NCBI GenBank assembly: GCA_958496175.1
Contig: OY292278.1
Coordinates: 2,542,001-2,606,000, forward strand
Direction: 5' to 3'
Source: Sisyra terminalis
Lineage: Eukaryota; Arthropoda; Insecta; Neuroptera; Sisyridae
Length of the DNA stretch: 64,000 nucleotides
Every line of letters begins with the position of its first letter. Position 1 is the first letter of the stretch. Shown piece by piece: positions 52,441 to 64,000 of the stretch. The translations under genes were made by a program, and so were the position numbers. The notes beneath the pieces are model-generated. The model saw nothing but the letters and a program-made list of their open reading frames with translations, was not told the DNA's origin and searched no databases.

Positions 52441-52960
52441 TTCCCGGCAAACTATCCCGCTAAATAATAATTCTTTTTATAAGAACGTGGAGTAAGATTC
52501 AAACATTAATATTCAATCAGACTATAGCAAAAGAAACAATCCCTTATATCCGGTTTTTCCAAATTTCAATTGGCCTTGTTTTAACGTTGAAATGGAATTG
52601 TGGACGTCCTGTTACCCACAGGAAGAAAATTTCTTCACATTGGATATCACTAGAAGGTCTTATATCTATTAAATATAAGGCTTTAATTATAAAACCGTTG
52701 AGAAAACTAGGCCTTATAATGAAAAGTCTGCTATTTAATAGACCTTATTTCGTACGAAAATTAACTCATTGTTTTACGTCTCCCTAACGTCCCGTTTTTA
52801 ATTCCGGGGAAACTATACCTTAAAAATAAAATGTTTTTCATTAACATCGTTAAGGTTGATTCAAATCAAGTGCAGCGAAATAAACTATCCCTTATATCCT
52901 GTTGTTCCTTTTAAAAATTGTCCTTTTTGAAAGTTTGAAGTGGAATTTGAATTTGAAATT
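52441..52960 (+). repeat. Decayed satellite monomers at the edge of island 2
   Basis: Duplicate of 8901-9420 with a few substitutions (CTTTAATTATAAAACCG for CTTTAAATATAAAACCG; ACTATACCTT for ACTATTCCTT). Shared decay shows that the edge was already decayed before the duplication. Confidence 0.85.
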
Positions 52961-53112
52961 AGCTGTCAAATCACTACAGCTACCTGACAGCAAAACGCTG
53001 AACTATTGTGTATGACACGCTCACTTATTGTTAAAACAGAATTGTTTTTTATCTTTGATAAAACTTAATAGTTCAGCTTTTTGCTGTCGGGAGACATCGT
53101 TGTGTGACAGCT
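52961..53112. mobile_element. 152 bp foldback MITE-like element, second copy
   Basis: Duplicate of the element at 9421-9572, with the same ~46 bp terminal inverted repeats beginning AGCTGTCA. It arrived with the block duplication and not by transposition, because the flanks are identical too. Confidence 0.65.
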
Positions 53113-53201
53113 TATTAATGCACATTAAATTAATGAAAATACCATTTAAAACGATCGATCCATGCTTAAATTGTGTTGACATGCATCTATAAGCTTCACT
53201 T

Positions 53202-53219
53202 TATCGATTTAAATCGATA
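53202..53219. repeat. 18 bp perfect palindrome, second copy
   Basis: TATCGATTTAAATCGATA, unchanged from the island 1 copy. Confidence 0.6.
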
Positions 53220-53745
53220 TTACAATCGTAAAATAATGCTCCGAGTAAAATGGAGTTCCTTAACCTCTTATTTTAGCATACAAACAAAACGCTAATTTCT
53301 CGAAAAGTGGACATTTATTTGAAATTCTAAGTTCATTTTCGGTTTTAATGCATCGCATATTATCTAAAAATCATACATTTCCTTAATTTTATTGGCAAGT
53401 ATTGATTTTTAACTGCGGGTGTTTGGTCGTATATCAACATGGGCAGTTTTAAAAATTGTTGTCTGTAACTTTGAACTAAACAAATAAATAGACAAATACA
53501 ACAAAATATGAATAATTTATTTAAATAATTGAACAAGTTGTATGGATCCAGTAGTAGATATCGGTAGATCGGTACCTTCTCGTTCTCAATAAAGTTCATT
53601 AGATTGGCTTATTGGTAGTTATTTTTCCGGTGGTTGTTGTTGTTCTTGTTGGTTTTGGCACTAGTGTTGCTTGCTTCTAGTTATCCAGCTTCTTCATTCA
53701 ATATAAATATCTAGTAGATATAAATATTTCTTGCTTTGCTCCTTC

Positions 53746-54177
53746 TTATTTCTTTATTGCCTTTATTTGATTCTTGAGCCAGACACCTTGCTTATTATAT
53801 ATAGCTATTCGGAGAATAAATTCTTGATGACTTTGCTTATGATGATTCTGCAACGTTCGATTAATTATAATTTACTTCCACTTTTGCGGAAAGGGGCGCT
53901 TCAAATCCAATAAATCACCTGAAAAATAAAATTATATGAATAAGAAAAGAACATTCTCTTCTTCTTAATCTTTAACATGGTTTCCAATAGATAGATATAT
54001 GGAGATAAATTGATCAGAATCTGTTTCTGCTGGACGGTCCTTTTTCAGCGAACTCTTGTCCACGAGCTGTTCCAGCAGGTCGATAATTGCCTACGTTTCC
54101 TTTTCCCTTCTGGTCCCTGTGGTAGATATAGTGACGTGGGATTAGGAATGTCCGAATACTCAATAATTCGTCCATTC
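53746..54177 (-). pseudogene. Possible degraded coding remnant, second copy
   Basis: Identical in content to the minus-strand remnant in island 1: basic GPEGKRKRRQ stretch, frame change, then ETDSDQFISIYLSIG and DLLDLKRPFPQKWK with stops. The same frame breaks in both copies show that decay came before the duplication. Confidence 0.22.
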
Positions 54178-55621
54178 TACGTTAGCAAATAGAATCTCTG
54201 GACTGCTGCGGGTCTCTAACTTGGTTTAAGATGGAATCATTTGATATTCCTACAATGAAAAGTCAAAGTTAAAACATAAATATACATGGGTAAGCATAAC
54301 AATATAAGAACGTCTCGTACCTGCATTATATACTATTTGTAGTATAATAAATGAACGCTTAATCGAAATTTATGTTCAGTGTTCAAAGAATTCAAAATCC
54401 TCGTAAATCTATCTACATCATAGGTATTGTTGCACTATTACTTTCATATCATGACTCGAAAAAAAAGGCGAGAAGAGCAACGTGCAAAAGTAAGAACCGA
54501 AGAGGATTTGGTGTGAAATCTGGTCCAGTTTTAGTCGTAACGAGTTCGGTTGGTTGTCCAGTAGCAAAAAAGCTCACGTGACTACAGCAACTTGTTGTTC
54601 AAGTCGTGGACCATTCGGCATTCAGTGAATTAGAAACGAGAAAGCATCTTGAGTCTTCAAGGTACAAAAAGCTCTGCTTTACATGGCCAATGTAAACGTC
54701 TGCTTTCAATACGGACTGCCAAACAGCGGTGATTATTGGGATAGCAGTTTTCAGTTGGAGTATTCAAATCATGTCATCCTTAAATTGATAAATTCATAAC
54801 AAACTTTTCTTTTGTCGCTAAAATTTCAAATATATAGAAACTAACTTACGTTCAAATCATCCTTGACTATTCAGATGAAAATTTCGACACTGCACCACTT
54901 CCCTCAACCTCGCACAGTCCATAAGTCGGTAGGTAGGTCCATTTCCAATCTTCCAATGTACATATATTCTTTTCCAAGTCTAAGTGAATCTAAAAAACCA
55001 ACAACAACAACAATTATACGTAGGTACATACCTATACTATGTACGATTGATTAGGTAATAGTTGTTCATTAAAAACTACCAAGCTATAAAACTTACTTCT
55101 CATGTCTTCTTACCTATCAACTAAATAGGTCGGAAATCGCCTTTGAATTAAATAACTAACTTTTTCTTCACACTTTAGCTATCTATCCAGTCATCGATAC
55201 ATATAGCTAATACCTAAGCGATTATTAATTGATAGTTAATGAGTTATTGACAAAAATTGAAGTAACACTTTGAGATTTGAATCTAAAAACTAGTGGCACA
55301 TGGAAACGAGTCACAAATGTTCAAACACGATTTACCTACCAAATGCTATTGCAATTATTTTCACGATCATTATCTGTTTTGAAAATTACAATAATTCTAA
55401 ATTAAATTAATGTAGTTATCACAGTATGCATGGGGTTGTAAATAATCTTGAAGGTTAGAGACAATTCGTTGACAATTCGTTGTGCAATGATATAATCCTA
55501 TATTTTACCGTTAGAATTATTCACGGAGTCAGCGGGATTTCGGGGGACGGGTGGTGGTAAATGTTGGAAACGTATGTTTGTTTTCGTGATACTATTCACT
55601 TCTCTCTCTTACTTGTATCCG

Positions 55622-55708
55622 CAATGGCAACGCTTCGCGCTGTTCCCAACCAGTCACCCATCCAAATTCTAAACCGCGCTCTATGTTGCTTAACGTTTAC
55701 TGATCGTC
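55622..55708 (-). pseudogene. 5S rRNA 3'-part fragment, inverted arm, island 2 unit 1
   Basis: Duplicate of 12082-12168: a minus-strand 5S 3' part with a mutated C box (GGTGACTGGTTGGGAACA). Confidence 0.75.
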
Positions 55709-55789
55709 CGATCACCAAGTTAAGCAACATACGAACAGTATAGGACTTGGATGGGTGACCGCTTGGGAACATCGCGGGGCATTGGCAAG
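55704..55789 (+). rRNA. 5S rRNA-like gene, 5'-truncated, island 2 unit 1
   Basis: Duplicate of 12164-12249, with A-box region, C box and 3' end kept, and 5S nt 1-33 missing. It probably cannot yield functional 5S rRNA. Confidence 0.75.
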
Positions 55790-55790
55790 C

Positions 55791-55804
55791 TTTTTTTTTT
55801 TTTT
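55791..55804 (+). terminator. Pol III-type oligo-T terminator
   Basis: T14 directly after the 5S-like 3' end, unchanged in length from island 1. Confidence 0.6.
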
Positions 55805-56051
55805 ATTTTCTTTCAAATTTTTTTCTTTAAAACATTAAATATTATATTCCTATTAATTAAAATCATTATTTTTCTCCTGTTTCCTTAATATAAATCAAAG
55901 CAAAATGAATAAAGTCTTTTTTTACATGTAATTATTACAAAATTAAACGTTTCAAATAAAAAATAAATAAAATAATAAGTTTAATTAATAACAATTAAAT
56001 ATTTAATGTCTTAAAGAATTGAAACATTGAAATAAAATAAAAAAATAACCA
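55805..56051. other. A/T-rich 5S spacer, island 2
   Basis: Duplicate of the spacer at 12265-12511. No gene is seen. Confidence 0.72.
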
Positions 56052-56134
56052 ATTCTACGCCTCGCGTTGTTCCCATGCGGTCACCCATCCAAGTCCTATA
56101 CAGTTCTCATGTTGCTTAACGTTTACTGATCGTC
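56052..56134 (-). pseudogene. 5S rRNA 3'-part fragment, inverted arm, island 2 unit 2
   Basis: Duplicate of 12512-12594, nearly complementary to the following plus-strand arm. Confidence 0.72.
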
Positions 56135-56216
56135 CGATTACCAAGTTAAGCAACATACGAACAGTATAGGACTTGGATGGGTGACCGCTTGGGAACATCG
56201 CGGGGCATTGGCAAGG
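56130..56216 (+). rRNA. 5S rRNA-like gene, 5'-truncated, island 2 unit 2
   Basis: Duplicate of 12590-12676 with the same CCGATTACC change, followed by T12. The internal promoter region is intact by eye and the 5' third is absent. Confidence 0.75.
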
Positions 56217-56228
56217 TTTTTTTTTTTT
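56217..56228 (+). terminator. Pol III-type oligo-T terminator
   Basis: T12 after unit 2 of island 2, the same length as in island 1. Confidence 0.6.
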
Positions 56229-56444
56229 AATTTCTATCAAATTTTTTTCTTTAAAACATTAAATATTATATTCCTATTAATTAAAATAATTATTTTTCTC
56301 CTGTTTCCCAAATATAAATCAAAGCAGAATGAATAAAGTATTTTTTTACATGTAATTATTACAAAATTAAACGTTTCAAATAAAAAATAAATAAAATAAT
56401 TAGTTTATTTACATAAGAATTTAATATTGAATTTTTAAAATGAA
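56229..56444. other. A/T-rich 5S spacer at the array border, island 2
   Basis: Duplicate of 12689-12904 with small changes (AAAACATT for AAAACGTT; an A-for-T change in the AAATAAATAAAATAAT stretch). No gene is seen. Confidence 0.72.
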
Positions 56445-59400
56445 TAAAACGTTGATTTAAATTGAAAAACTCGTCCATTTAACTGGCCTAGTTTCAGACG
56501 GAAAATGTCACATCAATTTACAGCTCCTTAACTTCCCGGTTCATATTCCCGGCAAACTGTCCCGATAAATTAATATTTCTTTCTTTATAAACTTGAAGGA
56601 AGATTCAAAAATTAATAATCAATCCAATTATAGCGACTTTAACCATCCTATATATCGTTTTTGTTCCCATTAAACATTGTCCTAGTTTCAACTTTGATAT
56701 GGAATTGTGGACGTCCTGTTACCCACAGGAAGAAAATTTCTACCGATTGAAATTCAATAAAACGTCCCTTATCTTAATTTTTTGAGAAAAATAAGTCTTA
56801 ATTTGAAAAATCGGCCATTAAACTGGCCTTATTTCAGACGGAAAATGTCACACCATTTTACGGCTCTAAACCTTCCCGGTTTAAATTCCCGGCAAACTAT
56901 CCCGACAAATTAATGTTTCTTTTTTTGAGAACGTGGAGAAAGATTCAAACATTAATATTCAATCATACTATAGCAAAAGAAAACATCCCTTATATCTGGT
57001 TTTTTCCAATTTAAATTGTCCTTGTTTTAACTTTGAAATGGAATTGTGGACGTCCTGTTACCCACAAGAAGAAAATTTCATCAAATTGTAATTCACTTAA
57101 ACGTCCCCAATCTTAATTTCTTGAGAAAACTAGGACTTATTTTGAAAAATCGGCCATTAAACTAGCTTTATTTCAGACGGAAAATGTCAAATCAATTTAC
57201 GGCTCTTAAACTTCCCGGTTTAAATTCCCGGCAAACTATCCCGATAAATTAATGTTTCTTTTTTTGAGAACGTGGAGAAAGATTCAAACATTAATACTCA
57301 ATCAGACTATAGCAATAGAAAACATCCCTTATATCCGGTTTTTCCCAATTTAAATTGGCCATGTTTTTGCTTTGAAATGGAATTGTGGACGTCCTGTTAC
57401 CCACAGGAAGAAAATTTCTTCAAATTGTAATTCCCTTAAACGTCCCCAATCTTAATTTCTTGAGAAAACTAAGCCTTATATTGAAAAATCGGCCATTAAA
57501 CTAGCTTTATTTCAGACGGAAAATGTCACATCAATTTACGGCTCTAAAACTTCCAGGTTTAAATTCCTGGCAAACTATCCCGATACATTAATGTTTCTTT
57601 TTTTGAGAACGTGGAGAAAGATTCAAACATTAATATTCAATCAGACTATAGCTAAAGAAAACATCCCTTATATCCGGTTTTTCCCAATTTAAATTGGCCT
57701 TGTTTTAGCTTTGAAATGGAATTGTGGACGTCCTGTTACCCACAGGAAGAAAATTTCTACCGATTGAAATTCAATAAAACTTCCCTTATCTTAATTTTTT
57801 GAGAAAAATAAGTCTTAATTTGAATAATCGGCCATTAAACTGGCCTTATTTCAGACGGAAAATGTCAAATCAATTTACGGCTCTAAACCTTCCCGGTTTA
57901 AATTCCCGGCAAACTATCCCGACAAATTAATGTTTCTTTTTTTGAGAACGTGGAGAAAGATTCAAACATTAATACTCAATCAGACTATAGCAATAGAAAA
58001 CATCCCTTATATCCGGTTTTTCCCAATTTAAATTGGCCATGTTTTAGCTTTGAAATGGAATTGTGGACGTCCTGTTACCCACAGGAAGAAAATTTCTTCA
58101 AATTGTAATTCAATTAAACGTCCCCAATCTTAATTTCTTGAGAAAACTAAGCCTTATATTGAAAAATCGGCCATTAAACTAGCTTTATTTCAGACGGAAA
58201 ATGTCACATCAATTTACGGCTCTAAAACTTCCAGGTTTAAATTCCTGGCAAACTATCCCGATACATTAATGTTTCTTTTTTTGAGAACGTGGAGAAAGAT
58301 TCAAACATTAATATTCAATCATACTATAGCAAAAGAAAACATCCCTTATATCCGGTTTTTCCCAATTTAAATTGTCCTAGTTTTAACTTTGACATGGAAT
58401 TGTGGACGTCCTGTTACCCACAGGAAGAAAATATCTCCAAATTGTAATTCACTTAAACGTCCCTAATCTTAATTTCTTGAGAAAACTAGGCCTTATTTTA
58501 AAAAATCGGCCATTAAACTGGCCTTATTTCAGACGGAAAATGTCACATCAATTTACGGCTCTAAAACTTCCCGGTTTAAATTCCCGGCAAACTATCCCGA
58601 TAAATTAATGTTTCTTTTTTTGAGAACGTGGAGGAAGATTCAAACATTAATATTCAATCAGACTATAGCTAAAAAAAACCATCCCTTATATCCGGTTTTT
58701 CCCAATTTAAATTGGCCTTGTTTAAACTTTTGAAATGGAATTGTGGACGTCCTGTTACCCACAGGAAGAAAATTTCTTCAAATTGTAATTCACTTAAACG
58801 TCCCTAATCTTAATTTCTTGGGAAAACTAGGCCTTATTTTGAAAAATCTGTCATTAAACAGGCCTTATTTCAGAAGGAAAATGTCACATTAATTTACGGC
58901 TCTAAAACTACCAGGTTTAAACTCCTGGCAAACTATCCCGATACATTAATGTTTCTTTTTTTGAGAACTTGGAGAAAGATTCAAACATTAATATTCAATC
59001 AGACTATAGCAAAAAAAACCATCCCTTAAATCCGGTTTTTCCCAATTTAAATTGGCCTTGTTTAAACTTTTGAAATGGAATTGTGGACGTCCTGTTACCC
59101 ACAGGAAGAAAATTTCTTCAAATTGTAATTCACTTAAACGTCCCTAATCTTAATTTCTTGAGAAAACTAGGCCTTATTTTGAAAAATCTGTCATTAAACA
59201 GGCCTTATTTCAGACGGAAAATGTCACATCTATTTAAGGCTCTAAAACTTCCGGGTTTAAATTCCCGGCAAACTATCCCGCTAAATAATAATTCTTTTTA
59301 TAAGAACGTGGAGTAAGATTCAAACATAAATATTCAATCAGACTATAGCAAAAAAAACCATCCCTTATATCCGGTTTTTCCCAATTTAAATTGGCCTTGT

Positions 59401-62400
59401 TTAAACTTTTGAAATGGAATTGTGGACGTCCTGTTACCCACAGGAAGAAAATTTCTTCAAATTGTAATTCACTTAAACGTCCCTAATCTTAATTTCTTGG
59501 GAAAACTAGGCCTTATTTTGAAAAATCGGCCATTAAACTGGCCTTATTTCAGACGGAAAATGGCACATCAATTTACGGCTCTAAAACCTCTAGGTTTAAA
59601 TTCCTGGCAAACTATCCTGATACATTAATGTTTCTTTATTTGAGAACTTGGAGAAAGATTCAAACATTAATATTCAATCAGACTATAGCTAAAAAAAACC
59701 ATCCCTTATATCCGGTTTTTCCCAATTTAAATTGGCATTGTTTTAGCTTTGAAATGGAATTGTGGACGTCCTCTTACCCACAGGAAGAAAATTTCTTCAA
59801 ATTGTAATTCACTTAAACGTCCCTTATCTTAATTTCTTGAGAAAACTAGGTCTTATTTTGAAAAATCTGTCATTAAACAGGCCTTATTTCAGACGGAAAA
59901 TGTCTCATCTATTTAAGGCTCTAAAACTTCCCGGTTTAAATTTCCGGCAAACTATCCCGATACATTAATGTTTCTTTTTTTGAGAACGTGGAAAAAGATT
60001 CAAACATTAATATTCAATCAGACTATAGCAAAAGAAAACATCCCTTATATCCGGTTTTTCCCAATTTAAATTGTCCTAGTTTTAACTTTGACATGGAATT
60101 GTGGACGTCCTGTTACCCACAGGAAGAAAATTTCTACCGATTGAAATTCAATAAAACTTCCCTTATCTTAATTTTTTGAGAAAAATAAGTCTTAATTTGA
60201 AAAATCGGCCATTAAACTGGCCTTATTTCAGACGGAAAATGTCAAATCAATTTACGGCTCTAAACCTTCCCGGTTTAAATTCCCGGCAAACTATCCCGAC
60301 AAATTAATGTTTCTTTTTTTGAGAACGTGGAGAAAGATTCAAACATTAATACTCAATCAGACTATAGCAATAGAAAACATCCCTTATATCCGGTTTTTCC
60401 CAATTTAAATTGGCCATGTTTTAGCTTTGAAATGGAATTGTGGACGTCCTGTTACCCACAGGAAGAAAATTTCTTCAAATTGTAATTCAATTAAACGTCC
60501 CCAATCTTAATTTCTTGAGAAAACTAAGCCTTATATTGAAAAATCGGCCATTAAACTAGCTTTATTTCAGACGGAAAATGTCACATCAATTTACGGCTCT
60601 AAAACTTCCAGGATTAAATTCCTGGCAAACTATCCCGATACATTAATGTTTCTTTTTTTGAGAACGTGGAGAAAGATTCAAACATTAATATTCAATCAGA
60701 CTATAGCAAAAGAAAACATCCCTTATATCCGGTTTTTCCCAATTTAAATTGTCCTAGTTTTAACTTTGACATGGAATTGTGGACGTCCTGTTACCCACAG
60801 GAAGAAAATATCTCCAAATTGTAATTCACTTAAACGTCCCTAATCTTAATTTCTTGAGAAAACTAGGCCTTATTTTAAAAAATCGGCCATTAAACTGGCC
60901 TTATTTCAGACGGAAAATGTCACATCAATTTACGGCTCTAAAACTTCCCGGTTTAAATTCCCGGCAAACTATCCCGATAAATTAATGTTTCTTTTTTTGA
61001 GAACGTGGAGAAAGATTCAAACATTAATATTCAATCAGACTATAGCAAAAGAAAACATCCCTTATATCCGGTTTTTCCCAATTTAAATTGGCCTTGTTTT
61101 AGCTTTGAAATGGAATTGTGGACGTCCTGTTACCCACAGGAAGAAAATTTCTTCAAATTGTAATTCACTTAAACGTCCCTTAACTTAATTTCTTGAGAAA
61201 ACTAAGCCTTATTTTGAAAAATCGGCCATTAAACTGGCCTTATTTCAGACGGAAAATGTCACATCAATTTACGGCTCTAAAACCTCCAGGTTTAAATTCC
61301 TGGCAAACTATCCTGATACATTAATGTTTCTTTTTTTGAGAACTTGGAGAAAGATTCAAACATTAATATTCAATCAGACTATAGCAAAAAAAAACATCCC
61401 TTATATCCGGTTTTTCCCAATTTCAATTGGCCTTGTTTCAGCTTTGAAATGGAATTGTGGACGTCCTGTTCCCCACAGGAAGAAAATTTCTTCAAATTGT
61501 AATTCAATAAAACGTCCCTTTACTTAATTTCTTGAGAAAAAAAAGTCTTAATTTGAAAAATCGGCCTTTAAACTGGACTTATTTCAGGCGGAAAATGTCA
61601 CATCAATTTACGGCTCTAAAACTTCCAGGTTTAAATTCCTGGCAAACTATCCCGATACATTAATGTTTCTTTTTTTTAGAACTTGGAGAAAGATTCAAGC
61701 ATTAATATTCAATTAAACTATAGCAAAAGAAAACATCCCTTATATCCGGTTTTCCCAATTTAAATTGGCCTTGTTTTAGATTTGAAATGGAATTGTGGTC
61801 GTCCTGTTACCCACAGGAAGAAAATTTCTTCAAATTGTAATTCACTTAAACGTCCCTTATCTTAATTTCTTGAGAAAACTAAGCCTTATTTTGAAAAATC
61901 GGCCATTAAACTGGCCTTATTTCAGACGGAAAATGTCACATCAATTCACGGCTCTAAAACCTCCAGGTATAAATTTCTGGCAAACTATCCCGGTACATTA
62001 ATGTTTCTTTTTTTGAGAACGTGGAGAAAGATTCAAGCATGAATATTCAATTAGACTATAGCAAAAGAAAACATCCCTTATATCCGGTTTTTCCCTATTT
62101 AAATTGGCCTTGTTTTAGCTTTGAAATGGAATTGTGGATGTCCTGTTACCCACAGGAAGAAAATTTCTTCAAATTGTTATTTATTAGATAGCCTTAAATC
62201 TACAAACATTGATATAACAAGGCCTAAATTCATTTTCTAAATTATTTCTTTTTTCAAACAATTCTAATTTGTTGGCAATTCGAATTGTTTAGAATTTTGA
62301 ATTAAGACAACGCCACAATGTGTTTCGAATTTAGTTGGAAGATATGAGTACATCCACCTGACTCACAGGTGGCACTAAAAACTTAAGGTGGTTAAGTGAC

Positions 62401-64000
62401 ATTACATGTCAAGAGTTCACACGTTCTAGCATAGATGGAAAGACAGCAGATGTCAATTTGACAACTAACTTATGATAGTATTTCAAATTTTAATTATATA
62501 TAATATTAAAATTTAATTGTATTTCTTCACATTGTAAATCACTAAAAAGCCTTAAATCTAAAAACGTTGAGAAAACAAGGCCTTATATTGAAAAAACACC
62601 CTTTTAAACGGCCTAATTTCTGACGGAAAATGTCACATCAATTTACGGCTCTAAAACTTCCCGGTTTAAATTCCCGGCAAACTATCCCGATAAATTAATG
62701 TTTCTTTTTTTGAGAACGTGGAGAAAGATTCAAACATTAATATTCAATCAGACTATAGCAAAAGAAAACATCCCTTATATCCTGTTTTTCCCAATTTAAA
62801 TTGGCCTTGTTTAAACTTTGAAATGGAATTGTGGACGTCCTGTTACCCACAGGAAGAAAATTTCTTCAAATTGTAATTCACTTAAACGTCCCTAATCTTA
62901 ATTTCTTGAGAAAACTAGGCCTTATTTTGAAAAATCTGTCATTAAACTGGCCTTATTTCAGACGGAAAATGTCACATCTATTTAAGGCTCTAAAACTTCC
63001 CGGTTTAAATTCCCGGCAAACTATCCCGATACATTTATGTTTCTTTTTTTGAGAACGTGGGAAAAGATTCAAACATTAATATTCAATCAGACTATAGCAA
63101 TAGAAAACATCCCTTATATCCTGTTTTTCCCAATTTAAATTGGCCTTGTTTAAACTTTGAAATGGAATTGTGGACGTCCTGTTACCCACAGGAAGAAAAT
63201 TTCTTCCGATTGTAATTCAATAAAACGTCAACAATCTTAATTTATTGGAAAAACTAGGCCTTATTTTGAAAAATCTGTCATTAAACAGGCCTTATTTCAG
63301 ACGGAAAATGTCACATCTATTTAAGGCTCTAAAACTTCCCGGTTTAAATTCCCGGCAAACTATCCCGATATAATTATGTTTCTTTTTTTGAGAACGTGGG
63401 AAAAGATTCAAACATTAATATTCAATCAGACTATAGCAAAAGAAAACATCCCTTATATCCTGTTTTTCCCAATTTAAATTGGCCTTGTTTAAACTTTGAA
63501 ATGGAATTGTGGACGTCCTTTTACCCACAGGAAGAAAATTTCTTCAAATTGTAATTCACTTAAACGTCCCTAATCTTAATTTCTTGAGAAAACTAGGCCT
63601 TATTTTGAAAAATCTGTCATTAAACTGGCCTTATTTCAGACGGAAAATGTCACATCTATTTAAGGCTCTAAAACTTCCCGGTTTAAATTCCCGGCAAACT
63701 ATCCCGACAAATTAATGTTTCTTTTTTTGAGAACGTGGAGAAAGATTCAAACATTAATATTCAATCAGACTATAGCAAAAGAAAACATCCCTTATATCCG
63801 GTTTTTTCCAATTTAAATTGGCCTTGTTTTAACTTTGAAATGGAATTGTGGACGTCCTGTTACCCACAGGAAGAAAATTTCTTCCGATTGTAATTCAATA
63901 AAACGTCAACAATCTTAATTTATTGGAAAAACTAGGCCTTATTTTGAAAAATCTGTCATTAAACAGGCCTTATTTCAGACGGAAAATGTCACATCTATTT
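56445..64000 (+). repeat. Satellite array, subfamily C, right segment
   Basis: Up to about 57000 it copies 12905-13460 (offset 43540). From 57000 to about 63120 it copies 22277-28400 (offset 34723; landmarks 58402/23679, 59083/24360, 60779/26056, 62831/28108). From 63120 to the end it copies 32146-33026 (offset 30974; 63509/32535). About 21 monomers plus one insert. The array runs off the window. Confidence 0.96.
62177..62530. repeat. 354 bp non-satellite insert, copy 7
   Basis: Class 2 variant (GAAGATATGAG, AACTTATGATAG), matching copies 2 and 3, as expected from the 34723 bp offset. Confidence 0.8.

Larger units (their letters stand above)
53113..55620. other. Island 2, low-copy DNA with no recognised gene
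   Basis: Copy of 9573-12080 at +43540; I noticed no differences on reading. It contains the same 18 bp palindrome (53202-53219) and the same 11 bp tandem pair (55460-55481). No intact gene is seen. Confidence 0.7.
55622..55789. repeat. Head-to-head 5S palindrome, island 2 unit 1
   Basis: Same palindrome as at 12082-12249, centred on GATCG-TC-CGATC at 55702-55713. About 80 nt of related 5S sequence lie on each side. Confidence 0.8.
56052..56216. repeat. Head-to-head 5S palindrome, island 2 unit 2
   Basis: Duplicate of 12512-12676; about 63 nearly perfect complementary bases on each side of a 24 nt loop. Confidence 0.8.

Noticed and set aside
13506..63715. Repeated 62-99 codon open frames in subfamily C
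   Set aside because: Most begin with GTG inside GTGGACGTCC, recur once per monomer, and vary without regard to codon position. There is no sign of coding selection.
1..64000. Regularly spaced repeats as a CRISPR array
   Set aside because: The repeat unit is 340 bp and fills the whole period. There are no unique spacers, leader or cas genes, and the DNA is eukaryotic.
1..64000. CENP-B box in the monomer
   Set aside because: The minus strand has AAACCGGGA, resembling one half of the box, but the TTCG half is missing at the required distance.

Overview
The window is eukaryotic tandem-repeat DNA, not gene-bearing DNA. About 54.5 of 64 kb is one AT-rich satellite with a 339-341 bp monomer, roughly 160 copies, all in the same orientation. 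Seven copies of a 354 bp non-satellite segment sit inside it, and two copies of a ~3.5 kb low-copy 'island' interrupt it. I see no intact protein gene, no tRNA, no CRISPR array and no bacterial operon structure. The island holds 5S rRNA-like sequences with pol III features (internal control region, oligo-T terminator). Together with short A/T-rich spacers and a MITE-like foldback element, this suggests a centromeric, pericentromeric or other heterochromatic block of an animal genome. An arthropod or insect is likely on general look, but the species cannot be named from this sequence.

Layout. 1-8900: homogeneous array of subfamily A monomers (340 bp) with a 13-monomer higher-order repeat (period 4420). 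8900-9420: decayed edge monomers. 9421-12904: island 1, with a 152 bp foldback MITE (9421-9572), about 2.5 kb without recognised genes that contains a possible minus-strand coding remnant (10206-10637), then two tandem 426 bp 5S-like units, each a head-to-head palindrome of 5S 3' parts ending in T14 or T12. 12905-51110: array of subfamily C monomers, a mosaic of sequence variants with several tandem higher-order duplications (periods 2025, 3749, 3391 and 2391 bp) and six copies of the 354 bp insert. 51110-52440: subfamily A monomers again. 52440-52960: decayed edge. 52961-56444: island 2, equal to island 1 shifted by exactly 43540 bp. 56445-64000: subfamily C array with a seventh insert copy.

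The main structural result is that everything from about 51110 to the end can be read as a second copy of 7570-33026, lacking one block of 8817 bp and one block of 3749 bp; the lengths balance exactly. The window is therefore one full period plus part of the next of a mega-repeat (43.5 kb here) that carries a 5S-like cluster inside the satellite. It is probably spread by unequal exchange and gene conversion. No functional gene network can be described. The only plausible transcription units are the 5S-like foldback units, and whether they are transcribed is unknown.
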